A program made the translations under genes and the position numbers. DNA of 64,000 nucleotides from Fluviicola chungangensis. Its GTDB lineage: Bacteria > Bacteroidota > Bacteroidia > Flavobacteriales_D > Crocinitomicaceae. Below are positions 26,174 to 35,480 of this stretch, one piece after another. Every line of letters starts with the position of its first letter. Within the stretch, counting starts at the first letter, position 1. The stretch is taken from the NCBI RefSeq assembly GCF_007558725.1, contig NZ_VLPL01000002.1, positions 186,001 to 250,000 of the forward strand, in the 5' to 3' direction. Under the pieces are notes generated by a model, which saw only the letters and a list, made by a program, of their open reading frames with translations, had not been told where the DNA came from and ran no database searches.

Positions 26174-26989
26174 TCACGCCAGCAAAAACCACAATCCCAT
26201 CAAACCAAGCGGGAGTTCCCACATAAATTCCTGGCGTAGCTGGTAACCAACCAGGAAAGGGATTAAATGCCCGATTGCTCCGCAAAAGATCGTGAAAGGA
26301 AGCAGCCAATGAAATCCCAATAGATTTGTTTGCAATGCAAGTGCTAGGAGCAGGAGTCCAAACCCGATGTATTTTGCTTTTTCTGCACCGACCAACTGGG
26401 GAATGGTTGACAAGTGTTTGGGGTCATGCGTCAAATCCCGGCTGTCAAAAGGGATAATTTGCGCAAATACGGAAATGAATAGCAGCACGGGAACTTCCCA
26501 ATTGATGGAATCCAACCGTCGGTCGGAAGCAAGAGGAATGAGGACGATGAGCACCCAGCTCAGTGAGATCAGGATGTTTTTTGCAAATGGAAGGTTCCGG
26601 ATTCCGTTCCCGATGATGGGAATCGGAAGTGCATAAAGGGCAACGATTACCGCGTTCAGGCCAATCAGGATGATTACTTCTTTAGTGAGCGGCATGAAAA
26701 ACAGGCATCCCAGGCAAACAATAAAGTTGATTGCGAACCAAATAATCTGGAAGGAATACGTGTTTTGCATCCAGAGCAACCGGCGGTTGGAACGCACAGT
26801 GTGTTTCAATTGACGTAGGCGAAACAGGCGGTGAAGCTGGTACGCACTGACTGTTCCTGTAAAACTCCAAAGTGCAAACAATTCCAGGTGTCCCAATCGA
26901 AAATAGCTCCCGACCCCATATACCAAACTAGTTACACATAGAGCAACCCAGCTGTTTGTATAGATCAATATGCTGAGTACCGGACGCAT
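26174..26989 (-). CDS. UbiA-like polytopic membrane protein
   Basis: A 271-residue protein with about seven to eight membrane segments. The stretch DSRDLTHDPKHLSTIPQLVG near residue 180 resembles the second Asp-rich motif of UbiA-family prenyltransferases (DxRDxxxD...TxP). The first Asp motif (NDxxDxxxD) is not evident; the equivalent loop reads YQLHRLFRLRQ. It may therefore be a diverged or inactive member. It lies 1 bp downstream of the glycosyltransferase gene on the same strand, suggesting an envelope-lipid role. Confidence 0.55.
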   Translation of the reverse strand: MRPVLSILIYTNSWVALCVTSLVYGVGSYFRLGHLELFALWSFTGTVSAYQLHRLFRLRQLKHTVRSNRRLLWMQNTYSFQIIWFAINFIVCLGCLFFMPLTKEVIILIGLNAVIVALYALPIPIIGNGIRNLPFAKNILISLSWVLIVLIPLASDRRLDSINWEVPVLLFISVFAQIIPFDSRDLTHDPKHLSTIPQLVGAEKAKYIGFGLLLLALALQTNLLGFHWLLPFTIFCGAIGHLIPFLVGYQLRQEFMWELPLGLMGLWFLLA

Positions 26990-26990
26990 A

Positions 26991-28007
26991 TCAGTTTAAG
27001 ATTTCATGCAAAACGGTGTCAACTGGAATCTCGGAAATGCAATCACAGGCTTTTTTTGCCTTGCATTTCTCACAGTTGGCATCAAAAACAATTACGGTGG
27101 AATGATCACCGAGTGGTTTCCATCTTCCCGGGTGAATGGGAATGCGTGTGGAAAATAAACCAATGGTTTTCACATGGAGAAATCCGGCGATATGAAGCGG
27201 TCCTGTACTACATGCAACAAGTGCAGAAGCGTTTTTGATCAGCCAGATCAATTGATCGATACTCAGTTGACCAGTTGAATCATGGCATCTAATATCTTCC
27301 GGTAACAACTGACGAAATTGCTTCCCCTCGGATTCTGTTCCGGTAAATACAACCTCGTATCCGTTTACGATCAATTTAGAGGCAAGTTCAATATATTTCT
27401 CGATCGGCCATTCGCGGGCACTTCCCTGTGATTTGGGATGAAGAATGACAAATTTTTTATCCAAAAGTGCCTGGAATTCCTCCGATAGATTTTGTGCTTC
27501 AATGGAGAACAAGTAAGTAAGTTTACTAACTTGCTCAAAGGTTGGTATCTCTTTCAGTCCGAAAGGACGCAACAACTCAAAGTTTAGTTGCGATTCATGA
27601 AGCGGCGATTTTTTTCGCGTAAAATTGGGTCTTATGTTACACGTATTCAAATGAAACAAGCGGTGAGAAGTTCCGATTCGGGTTGGGACTTTTGCTTTTT
27701 TGAATAGCTTGGCCAGTTCCTTTTTCGGGAATACGTGAACAACGGCATCGATTCCCAGGCTTTCAATAGCATCTGCCTGTTCGTGCTTGGGTAAAGTGAA
27801 GAGGTCATCCACTTTTACGATATCATCGATTGCCGAGTAGTATTTTACAATGGGTGCGGTGTAATTTTTACAGAAAAAGGTAATGCGGCAAGTAGGAAAC
27901 CGTTCTTTCAGCCATGCTGTAACCGGAAGAGTCAGAAGTACGTCGCCTATACTGTCTACACGACTGATTGCAATGTGTTTTCCGTTCCAATTCTTATTTT
28001 CCTTCAC
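26991..28007 (-). CDS. glycosyltransferase family 9 (heptosyltransferase-like)
   Basis: The 338-residue product has the two-domain GT-B pattern of ADP-heptose transferases. The N-terminal IGDVLLTLPVTAWLKERFP lies near 20-38. The C-terminal domain includes PKSQGSAREWPIEKYIELA (phosphate-contact region), VVFTGTESEG and the ACSTGPLHIAGFLHV segment. The C-terminal tail has a CEKCKAKKACDC cysteine cluster that may bind metal. Likely role: LPS core or other envelope glycan assembly. It overlaps the start-side GT2 gene by 14 bp. Confidence 0.85.
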   Translation of the reverse strand: MKENKNWNGKHIAISRVDSIGDVLLTLPVTAWLKERFPTCRITFFCKNYTAPIVKYYSAIDDIVKVDDLFTLPKHEQADAIESLGIDAVVHVFPKKELAKLFKKAKVPTRIGTSHRLFHLNTCNIRPNFTRKKSPLHESQLNFELLRPFGLKEIPTFEQVSKLTYLFSIEAQNLSEEFQALLDKKFVILHPKSQGSAREWPIEKYIELASKLIVNGYEVVFTGTESEGKQFRQLLPEDIRCHDSTGQLSIDQLIWLIKNASALVACSTGPLHIAGFLHVKTIGLFSTRIPIHPGRWKPLGDHSTVIVFDANCEKCKAKKACDCISEIPVDTVLHEILN

Positions 28008-28749
28008 GATTCAGTCTCCTTAGTTCTTTGTATTTTAATATGTTGGATTGGGCACTAATTTGGGCAATTTTGAATCCTTTCCAGCCATCAAGGAATCCTA
28101 ATTTAATAAAATACATCGCAACAAAACGACCCAAAGCGCTAATTGCGGGTTTCAATGGTCCCACTTTTTTTCCTTTCGCGTGAAATTTCTTTGCGGTCAG
28201 CAAGGAATATTTGTCTGCTCTTGCCCGGTGATCTTCGTAAGAATAATAGGAGTAATGTTCCAGTACACCGTTGAAAATTTTCATATCGGAAGGTGGATGA
28301 ATCAATTCTTCATGCACGTATTCACCGGACCAATAGGATCCTTCTTTTGGAAATAAACGGGGTTTGATATCCGGATACCAGCCACTGTGACGGATCCATT
28401 TTCCCATGTAATTGGTCATGCGATTGACAGAATAGGTCCCGGAAAATCCTTTTTCTTTCTCTGTTTTGATTTCCTCGTACAATGCCTCACTTAATGCTTC
28501 ATCCGCATCGAGTGAAAGGATGTAGTCCGAAGAAACAAGACTGTTCAGGTAATTTTTACTTGCAGCATACCCTTCCCATGCTCTCTGTTCGAAGCGAACA
28601 GGGTAATTCCCGCAAATTTTACGCGTTTGGTCGGTAGAAAATGCATCGAGGACAATGATCTCATCTGCCAGGTCGCGGAGGGATTTCAGACAACGCCCGA
28701 TGTTGCGCTCTTCGTTTAAGGTGATGATGACAACTGCAAGCGAACTCAT
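27994..28749 (-). CDS. glycosyltransferase family 2 (LPS-core type)
   Basis: The 251-residue GT-A enzyme begins SSLAVVIITLNEERNIGRCLKSL and has the metal-binding SLDADEAL (about residues 79-86) plus NRMTNYMGKWIRHSGWYPD, typical of the WaaE/KdtX-like beta-1,4-glucosyltransferase branch. No membrane anchor is clear apart from the C-terminal YFIKLGFLDGWKGF segment. It is translationally coupled to the downstream GT9 gene and probably acts on the same glycan. Confidence 0.85.
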   Translation of the reverse strand: MSSLAVVIITLNEERNIGRCLKSLRDLADEIIVLDAFSTDQTRKICGNYPVRFEQRAWEGYAASKNYLNSLVSSDYILSLDADEALSEALYEEIKTEKEKGFSGTYSVNRMTNYMGKWIRHSGWYPDIKPRLFPKEGSYWSGEYVHEELIHPPSDMKIFNGVLEHYSYYSYEDHRARADKYSLLTAKKFHAKGKKVGPLKPAISALGRFVAMYFIKLGFLDGWKGFKIAQISAQSNILKYKELRRLNREGK

Positions 28750-28755
28750 ACGAAG

Positions 28756-30357
28756 TTATTTTACACGTAAACGCTGGCCTACCCGAATGCGGCTTGGTGA
28801 TACTCCCGGATTCAGACGGGACAACTGGTTCATCGTTAATCCGTGTCGTGAAGCAATTTTGGAAAAAGTGTCCCCACTGCGGACAGAATAATATTTCTTG
28901 GTTATCACAGGGGTTGGAACCGGCGTTGGCTCAGGTTTATTCTTGGCGTTTTGGATGCTGTCCGATACAGCTTCCAGATATTCCTCATTTTCTACAGTGA
29001 TACTGATCTTGGTTTGAATTTTCAGCAATTGGTTTACTGCAATTCGTGCGGTAGTCAGATCGTTCCAATCCATCAGTTCCTGAATGGCAACACTGTACTG
29101 AGCAGCAATACTTCCGAGACTTTCTCCGGATTTTACCTTGTGATAAGTATAATTGATTGTTGTGATCACTTTTGTTTTCGGAATGTCAATTTTATTGTTT
29201 ACCGGATTGGAGACAACCAGTTGGTCGTTTTGTGGATCAACAGCAACGTCTGTGGGCAGGGTATTTTTATAACCTCCCAAACCATAAATACGCTGTTCCA
29301 GGGCGTAAAGCGAATCTTCCAAGCTAACCAGTAAACCGATCTTTTGCAAAGGTCCGGTTACGCATTGTTTGGGAAGAGTCGGCGGAATGTATGCTGTTTT
29401 ATATACGGGATTCAAACTCTGAATGTCCTCAACAGACCAGGAAACCAGTTTTTCAATGGTTTGCATGTGGATTCCCCGGTTCAGGCAAAGTGTGTCCAAT
29501 TGGTAAAAATGTGTTTTTGGTTCAGCGGGAAGCAGGTTGTGTTCCGCATGATAAGTCATGAGATAAGTCGCTGCTATAAAGTTGGGAACGTATCCCTGTG
29601 TTTCACGAGGTAAAAACGGTCTTACTTCCCAATAAGTTCTTTTTCCTCCTGAACGGCGAATGGCTTTGTTTACATTTCCCGGACCGGCATTATACGCCGC
29701 CAAAGCCAGATTCCAATCGCCATAGATGTCGTATAATTTCTTCAGATAGCGACAAGCCGCATCGGTAGCTTTCACCGGGTCCATGCGCTCATCCATATAG
29801 GAATTTTCTTTTAAACCGTATTGTTTTCCGGTGGCATACATGAATTGCCACAAACCAAGCGCTCCGGCTCTGGATTTTACCTGAGGTCTCAAACCGCTTT
29901 CGATCACAGAAAGGTATTTCAGTTCAAGTGGCAGTCCGTATTCTGCCAGTTTTTCTTCGTACAGGTCAAAATACAAACGACCGCGTCCCAATGCAACCCG
30001 GACAAAATTCCGCCGGTTTTGTGCAAAAAATTTAATGGTCGTAAGTGAAACGTTGTTGCAATCGAATCCAAAAGAGGAAATTTCATTCAATTTGGCTAAT
30101 CGTTTACAGTAGTCTTCATCTGAAAAAGACGGGATAGTCCCTGCTTCGTAATCCAATGCATCGACAATGGAGTCGTAATCCAATCCTTTTGCAAAATCAT
30201 CATAATACAGATTGAGACTTTGATCTACTATTCGGATAAATACTTCCCCGGTTACAGTATCCTTAACAGGTGGTTTGGTTCTGCGCTGAGCCTGTAAAGC
30301 AGGGGAATTCAGCAACATTGTAAAAAGCAAAAGAAGTATTGTTCCGAATCGTTTCAT
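28756..30357 (-). CDS. membrane-bound lytic murein transglycosylase with LysM domains (MltD-like)
   Basis: From the Met at 30357 the product has 533 residues and a signal peptide (about 1-23). The in-frame extension back to 30417 would lie inside gatA and destroy the signal, so it was not used. The SLT domain (about 130-270) has the catalytic Glu153 in YLSVIESG and the GALGLWQFM motif (165-173), with AAYNAGPGNV later. Two LysM domains follow (about 405-450 and the last 46 residues). It cleaves peptidoglycan with anhydromuramic acid formation. It follows gatA by 13 bp. Confidence 0.9.
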   Translation of the reverse strand: MKRFGTILLLLFTMLLNSPALQAQRRTKPPVKDTVTGEVFIRIVDQSLNLYYDDFAKGLDYDSIVDALDYEAGTIPSFSDEDYCKRLAKLNEISSFGFDCNNVSLTTIKFFAQNRRNFVRVALGRGRLYFDLYEEKLAEYGLPLELKYLSVIESGLRPQVKSRAGALGLWQFMYATGKQYGLKENSYMDERMDPVKATDAACRYLKKLYDIYGDWNLALAAYNAGPGNVNKAIRRSGGKRTYWEVRPFLPRETQGYVPNFIAATYLMTYHAEHNLLPAEPKTHFYQLDTLCLNRGIHMQTIEKLVSWSVEDIQSLNPVYKTAYIPPTLPKQCVTGPLQKIGLLVSLEDSLYALEQRIYGLGGYKNTLPTDVAVDPQNDQLVVSNPVNNKIDIPKTKVITTINYTYHKVKSGESLGSIAAQYSVAIQELMDWNDLTTARIAVNQLLKIQTKISITVENEEYLEAVSDSIQNAKNKPEPTPVPTPVITKKYYSVRSGDTFSKIASRHGLTMNQLSRLNPGVSPSRIRVGQRLRVK

Positions 30358-30370
30358 AGGCAAAATGGGA

Positions 30371-31777
30371 TTAATGTTGTATAATTTGGTCAGCCAATGA
30401 GAAAATAATTTCTTCATTGAAATCGTCCGCCATAATCTGTAAACTCATTGGCAGGCCGTTGCTGTGCGTTCCCCTGGGAATAGCAATCGCCGGATTTCCG
30501 GTTAGGTTCGCATGAACGGTGAAAATATCTTGTAAATACATCTGTATCGGGTCATTGATCGATCCGAATTCAAATGCGGTAGAAGGAGTTGTCGGCAAAA
30601 TCATCAGGTCAAACTGACTGAAAATTTCCTTGGTTTTGTTTTTCAAAACACGCCGTACCTTCATTCCTTTAGTATAATACGCGTCGTAATATCCATGTGA
30701 CAACACAAAGGTTCCTGCCATGATGCGTCTTTTAACCTCAACCCCGAAACCTTCGGAGCGGGAAAGTGTATAGGTTTGTTCCACTCCTTTAGCTTGTGGA
30801 GATTGATACCCGTAATGAACACCATCAAACCGGGAAAGATTCGAAGACGCTTCAGCAGTTGTTAATACGTAATAGGTCGGGACCAAATAGTCCAGGTAAG
30901 GAAAGCTCACTCCTTCAACGGTATGCCCCAAAGCACGCAAATCCGAAATGGTTTTTTCCATCATGGTACGAACTTCCGTGTCGATATTTTCGTTTTCGAG
31001 CGCTTCCTTCAAATAGGCAATTTTCTTTTTCCCGATAGCAGGAATATCTGTAGAAAAACCAAGCGGTTTGGAAGAACTGGTTGCATCCATCGGATCCTTA
31101 CCTGCGATAACTTCCATAACCATAACCGTATCTTCCAGGTTATTTGCAAAAGGACCGATTTGATCAAAAGAAGACGCATAGGCAATCAAACCGTAGCGAC
31201 TGACTCTCCCATATGTTGGTTTAAAACCGAATGTTCCGGTAAAAGAAGCCGGTTGCCTGATCGATCCTCCGGTATCCGAACCCAATGCCACGGTGCACAT
31301 ACCTGCAGAAACAGAAACTGCAGATCCTCCTGATGATCCTCCTGGAACATGAGTCGGTCTGAGATTGTTTTTTACCGGTCCGTAAGCAGAAGTCTCATTG
31401 GAACTTCCCATTGCAAATTCGTCACAATTCAGGCGGCCGATAATAATCGCATCTTCTGCCAAGAGCCTTTCAACTACGGTAGCGGAGTAAAGAGATTCAA
31501 AACCTCCGAGGATTTTGGAACCTGCACTCACAGCATGACCTTTGTAGCAGATATTATCTTTTAAACCGATAACCATTCCTGCCAATCTACCTGCTTTTCC
31601 GGAGCTTCGTTTCTGATCCACCAATCGAGCCTGATCCAGTGCACTTTCGGTAAATACTTCCAAAAAGGCATTCAGATCTTTATTCTTTTCAATTTGCTCT
31701 AAGTAGGAATGCACGATACTCTCCACAGTTTTCCCTGCGGAGAGTGCAACTTTAACTTCCGAAAATGTTTTATACAT
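30371..31777 (-). CDS. gatA: Asp-tRNA(Asn)/Glu-tRNA(Gln) amidotransferase subunit A
   Basis: The 468-residue amidase-signature enzyme carries the Ser-cisSer-Lys triad: Lys73 in GLKDNI, Ser148 in the GGSSGGS loop and Ser172 in [11 protein letters not shown]. It hydrolyses glutamine and passes ammonia to GatB. Family length is about 470-490. It lies 21 bp after tatA's stop codon and 13 bp before the MltD-like gene, so the three may be co-transcribed. gatC is elsewhere in the window. Confidence 0.95.
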   Translation of the reverse strand: MYKTFSEVKVALSAGKTVESIVHSYLEQIEKNKDLNAFLEVFTESALDQARLVDQKRSSGKAGRLAGMVIGLKDNICYKGHAVSAGSKILGGFESLYSATVVERLLAEDAIIIGRLNCDEFAMGSSNETSAYGPVKNNLRPTHVPGGSSGGSAVSVSAGMCTVALGSDTGGSIRQPASFTGTFGFKPTYGRVSRYGLIAYASSFDQIGPFANNLEDTVMVMEVIAGKDPMDATSSSKPLGFSTDIPAIGKKKIAYLKEALENENIDTEVRTMMEKTISDLRALGHTVEGVSFPYLDYLVPTYYVLTTAEASSNLSRFDGVHYGYQSPQAKGVEQTYTLSRSEGFGVEVKRRIMAGTFVLSHGYYDAYYTKGMKVRRVLKNKTKEIFSQFDLMILPTTPSTAFEFGSINDPIQMYLQDIFTVHANLTGNPAIAIPRGTHSNGLPMSLQIMADDFNEEIIFSLADQIIQH

Positions 31778-31798
31778 GTAGAATGGATTGTCTTAAAT

Positions 31799-31975
31799 CT
31801 ATTTTTTCTCTTCCGTAGCGGATGGAGCAGAAGAACCTTCTTCGCCTTTGCTAGCGTCTTTAAATTCTTTGATCCCTTTTCCAAGACCCTTCATTAATTC
31901 AGGAATTTTTTTACCACCGAATAATAAAAGAACTACAGCAAGGATTAAAATAATTTCTGTTGCACCTAATTTCAT
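31799..31975 (-). CDS. tatA: twin-arginine translocase subunit TatA
   Basis: A 58-residue protein. It starts [20 protein letters not shown], the single membrane helix, followed by the Gly-Gly-Lys-Lys-Ile-Pro-Glu-Leu hinge and an amphipathic helix ([13 protein letters not shown]), then a short acidic/Ser tail. This is the classic TatA/E layout; it forms the pore for folded proteins with twin-arginine signals. A promoter core lies 16 bp upstream. Confidence 0.92.
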   Translation of the reverse strand: MKLGATEIILILAVVLLLFGGKKIPELMKGLGKGIKEFKDASKGEEGSSAPSATEEKK

Positions 31976-31991
31976 ATCTTCTAATTTGTTG

Positions 31992-31999
31992 CAAAATTA
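31992..31999 (-). promoter_or_regulatory. promoter core TAnnTTTG for tatA (and possibly gatA)
   Basis: TAATTTTG on the minus strand lies 16 bp before the tatA ATG. A TTG stands 15 bp further upstream, shorter than the consensus. The rest of 32000-32164 shows no supported gene. Confidence 0.45.
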
Positions 32000-32164
32000 A
32001 GGAAATATAAGATACAATGAGTGTTAAAAATATGCATGGAAGCGATTTTGATTCAAAAAATGCCCCCTTTTTTATTATCAGCAGTGTGATTACCGACGGG
32101 CCTAAAACATGCACTTGGGATTATGAGCATTCCACAAGTATCCTTTCCAAAGCCTTTCAAAATG

Positions 32165-32809
32165 TTATTCCTTTAAATAGACGAGTTTTTTGCCTGTAAA
32201 CAAAGATGCTTCCAGGTGTTCCCATTGTTCGAAAGTCGGAGCGAGGATCGCTACTTCCGAGCCGTAACGGGTAATCGTGTTCACCTGTAAAATGGATTGG
32301 AACAGGGGTTGATAATTCAGTTCGCTGTGAACGATGGTCATCTTCCCTCCTTCGAACGTGAGGATACTGGGCTCAAAGTAAGAGCCTTCGTGGAAATTGA
32401 TCACGTATTTATTCGAATTGATCTTGACCAGGGTGTTCAAGGAACCTTCACCTGCAATCATTAGCTTGGATTCGATGCCGTAATAATAGTTTTCACCTTC
32501 CAACACACATGGAACGGAATCATTGACTTTAATCCCGAATAGATAATCCCCTTTTACCTGTAATTTGGAAGATTCCCTTACCTGTTCGCGGCTGATACTC
32601 GCAATGGCAAGCGTAACGATTGAAATCCCTTTTTCATCAATCACATAAGTCACTTGCGAATCGCTACTTTTGTATTTTCCAAAATGAATTTTATCTGTGG
32701 TAAGTTGTGAAGTGCTTCCAAAAGGAAGCGGATCAGAGAACTGAACGGTTTTTTGAGAAAAACTAAAAAATTGCAGGGAAAGGCTAAAAACAAGAAGAAC
32801 TTTTTTCAT
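32165..32809 (-). CDS. exported protein of unknown function
   Basis: A 214-residue protein with a clear signal peptide (1-18, ending FFSFSQ). I do not recognise the family. The mature part alternates short strands and charged loops, with no cysteine-rich or catalytic motif. It is divergent from recJ (25 bp apart), so the two share a regulatory region. Confidence 0.7.
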   Translation of the reverse strand: MKKVLLVFSLSLQFFSFSQKTVQFSDPLPFGSTSQLTTDKIHFGKYKSSDSQVTYVIDEKGISIVTLAIASISREQVRESSKLQVKGDYLFGIKVNDSVPCVLEGENYYYGIESKLMIAGEGSLNTLVKINSNKYVINFHEGSYFEPSILTFEGGKMTIVHSELNYQPLFQSILQVNTITRYGSEVAILAPTFEQWEHLEASLFTGKKLVYLKE

Positions 32810-32834
32810 AACTTATATTAGAAAACGGAAATTT

Positions 32835-34559
32835 ATGCAAAAACACTGGTTTATCAAACAAACACCAAGCCCCGACAAAATCCAAGCCGCAGTTGACGAC
32901 CTGAAAGTGAGCCCGATCATGGCAGCTTTACTTACTCAAAGAGAGCTTACAACGCTCCCGCAAATACGTTCATTTTTCACGCCTGAATTGAGTGATCTGC
33001 ATGACCCTTTTCTAATGTTACATATGTTGGAAGCCGTTGAAAGGTTACAGTTAGCCGTTGAAACAGATCAGCGAATCATGATTTTCGGAGACTATGACGT
33101 AGATGGTACGACTTCTGTAGCGTTGGTTTACAGTGTTTTGAAGGAATATACTTCCGTAGAATTTTACATTCCGGACCGGTATGAAGAAGGTTACGGGTTG
33201 TCTTACAAAGGAATCGATACCGCCTTGGAAAAAGGCTGTGGCCTGCTGATCGCGCTGGATTGCGGGATTAAAGAGGTGGAAAAAGTAAAGTACGCAAAGG
33301 AAAAAGGACTGGAGATTATTATTTGCGATCACCATACGCCGGGAATTGTTATTCCGGATTGTATTGTGTTGGACCCGAAACAAAAAGACTGCGAATACCC
33401 TTTCAAGGAATTGTGCGGTTGTGGCGTCGGATTTAAGCTGCTTCAGGCATGGTTTTCGAAAACGGGGAAACCTGTTTCGGACCTTTTTGAATACCTGGAT
33501 TTGGTTGCGATTGCGATTGGTGCAGATATTGTTTCGGTAACGGGGGAAAACAGGATATTGTGTAAACACGGCATCCAGCGCCTGAATGAAAACCCGCGTG
33601 CGGGAATTTTGGCGCTCGTAGAACAGGCCCAGCGTTCATTTCCGCTCGATTTGTCAAACGTGGTCTTTACCATTGCTCCGCGGATCAACGCAGCCGGTCG
33701 CCTGAAAAGTGGATCCAGGGCAGTTGAATTATTACTTGCAAAATCCAAATCGGAAGCCAGGCATATTGCGATGGAAATCGATGAGTACAATTCGGAAAGA
33801 CGGATTCTGGATGCACAAACAACCCTGGAAGCACTCGAAATAATAGCGCAGGATGAACTTTTTATCAATCGGAAATCAACCGTGGTGTTCCAATCGGGTT
33901 GGCACAAAGGTGTTGTTGGGATCGTGGCATCTCGTTTAATAGAGCATCATTACAGGCCGACAATCGTTTTGACCGAAAATAAGGGTGAAGCAACCGGTTC
34001 CGCACGTTCGGTTTCCGGTTTTAATGTGTATGAAGCAATTACAGCTTGTGAACATTTACTGACACAATACGGCGGACACCAGCACGCTGCAGGATTGTCC
34101 CTGCCCCTGGAAAATGTTGCTGTTTTCAGAGAACATTTCGATGCTTACGTACAAGAGCATATCCAGGCATTGGATGAAATGGAAGAATTGGTAATCGATC
34201 TGGAAATTACCGCTTCGGATTTATTTCTTGCAGGGGAATCGGTGCTTCAGGTTCCGAGAATTTACCGGATGTTGGAACAAATGGAGCCTTTTGGACCTGG
34301 AAATAACAAACCTGTTTTCTGCATTCGAAACGCTTATGCAAGCAAACAACGGGTTTTGAAAGAAGCACATCTGAAGTTCGATTTGGTGGATCCGGTTTCC
34401 GGAATTGAACTTGCTGCGATTGGTTTCAATATGGCTGATAAGGCAGACCTGATCGCCTCAGGCTGTGCATTCGATTGTGCATTCACCTTGGAGACAAATA
34501 CCTGGCAAAACCGGACAACTTTGCAGATACAGGTAAGAGATATCCGGGAAACGATTTAA
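32835..34559 (+). CDS. recJ: single-stranded-DNA-specific exonuclease RecJ
   Basis: The 574-residue product has the DHH-phosphoesterase motifs: FGDYDVDGTTS at 84-94, LDCGI near 141-145, CDHH at 164-167 and a later AGRLKSGSRAVELL region, then the DHHA1 domain with GWHKGVVGIVASRL and GGHQHAAGLSL, and a C-terminal OB domain. RecJ degrades single-stranded DNA 5' to 3' in recombination and mismatch repair. Confidence 0.95.
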   Translation: MQKHWFIKQTPSPDKIQAAVDDLKVSPIMAALLTQRELTTLPQIRSFFTPELSDLHDPFLMLHMLEAVERLQLAVETDQRIMIFGDYDVDGTTSVALVYSVLKEYTSVEFYIPDRYEEGYGLSYKGIDTALEKGCGLLIALDCGIKEVEKVKYAKEKGLEIIICDHHTPGIVIPDCIVLDPKQKDCEYPFKELCGCGVGFKLLQAWFSKTGKPVSDLFEYLDLVAIAIGADIVSVTGENRILCKHGIQRLNENPRAGILALVEQAQRSFPLDLSNVVFTIAPRINAAGRLKSGSRAVELLLAKSKSEARHIAMEIDEYNSERRILDAQTTLEALEIIAQDELFINRKSTVVFQSGWHKGVVGIVASRLIEHHYRPTIVLTENKGEATGSARSVSGFNVYEAITACEHLLTQYGGHQHAAGLSLPLENVAVFREHFDAYVQEHIQALDEMEELVIDLEITASDLFLAGESVLQVPRIYRMLEQMEPFGPGNNKPVFCIRNAYASKQRVLKEAHLKFDLVDPVSGIELAAIGFNMADKADLIASGCAFDCAFTLETNTWQNRTTLQIQVRDIRETI

Positions 34560-34620
34560 TTGAAAATGGACAATGGTAAAAATTGAAAAGATCGGATTCA
34601 ACATTCTTCCTATCTAATTC

Positions 34621-35382
34621 TCAAAACGATTGAATAATTTCTATTTTGAATGTATCTGTTGGTGATCTGAAAAGAATTTCATTGGAAAAGGCTTTTTTCT
34701 CAAGGTAATTGGATTCGAAAAGCAAGCCCTGATATTCCATGATAGCCCTTTCCCTTATTGGTAAGAGGAATTCTTTTGAAGCATTGGGTTTTACTTTCAT
34801 CGTTGAATAATGACTGGTGAAATAGTTGAAAAAGGGTTTGGGTGTATATTCAATTTTTGCTGACATTGGTTTGATTTCTTTTGCTATCAATTCATTCAAC
34901 AGTGACTTGTCTGATTGGAATTGTATTGATTTGGTAACTATAACAGCTATTGAACAAAGAATCAATCCATGATTTAAAATGGAAAGTGTTGTCAGTCCAT
35001 AGAATGAATATTGCTTATAATAATCTTTTAGGAAATAATATAGATAGTTTATTACAGTCAAGCTTTGAAAGATGTATGGTACCCATAAATGTATAACCAG
35101 ATCAGTTTTATATGAATGAAGTAAACCTGAATGAAATTCATCAATAATAAAATAAGAATAGAGAGGATGAAGAATTACCATCAGAACGGAAAAGAAGTCA
35201 TTCCAATCATCCCTTTTTTTAACAAAAACAGCAAATGGGATTAAAATTATAAGTAGGGGTACGGAAATCAGAGCTATGGAATTTATCCAATTCTCATCAG
35301 AACGAATACCAATGAGAAAATTCCAATAAGTCAGTAAGACTAAAAGAAGAATTTGAACAACGAGACTTTTATGTAACTGCAT
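34621..35382 (-). CDS. polytopic membrane protein of unknown function
   Basis: A 253-residue protein with about five hydrophobic segments in the first 150 residues and a soluble C-terminal part (about 160-253). No family motif is recognised. Local base composition is more AT-rich than the neighbours, as is often seen for poorly conserved membrane proteins. It lies between the terminator of the carboxylase gene and the recJ end. Confidence 0.6.
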   Translation of the reverse strand: MQLHKSLVVQILLLVLLTYWNFLIGIRSDENWINSIALISVPLLIILIPFAVFVKKRDDWNDFFSVLMVILHPLYSYFIIDEFHSGLLHSYKTDLVIHLWVPYIFQSLTVINYLYYFLKDYYKQYSFYGLTTLSILNHGLILCSIAVIVTKSIQFQSDKSLLNELIAKEIKPMSAKIEYTPKPFFNYFTSHYSTMKVKPNASKEFLLPIRERAIMEYQGLLFESNYLEKKAFSNEILFRSPTDTFKIEIIQSF

Positions 35383-35391
35383 AGCATTAAA

Positions 35392-35417
35392 AAGGCTGAA
35401 AGATGAATTCCAGCCTT
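35392..35417 (-). terminator. terminator of the acyl-CoA carboxylase gene
   Basis: Arms AAGGCTG (35392-35398) and CAGCCTT (35411-35417) form a 7 bp stem. On the minus strand they are followed by TTTTTAATG. Confidence 0.65.
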
Positions 35418-35480
35418 AAGGTAAAATATATTCTGACACAGAAATTATGTCTTTTCAATTCTCAATTGTATAATTTTCAA

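Noticed and set aside
30358-30417. Longer N-terminus for the MltD-like protein (start at 30417)
   Set aside because: It would overlap gatA and bury the signal peptide, while Met at 30357 starts a normal signal peptide.
31976-32164. Small plus-strand frame (about 60 codons) between tatA and the exported-protein gene
   Set aside because: No signal, motif or start-site support; it extends into the coding region of the opposite strand.
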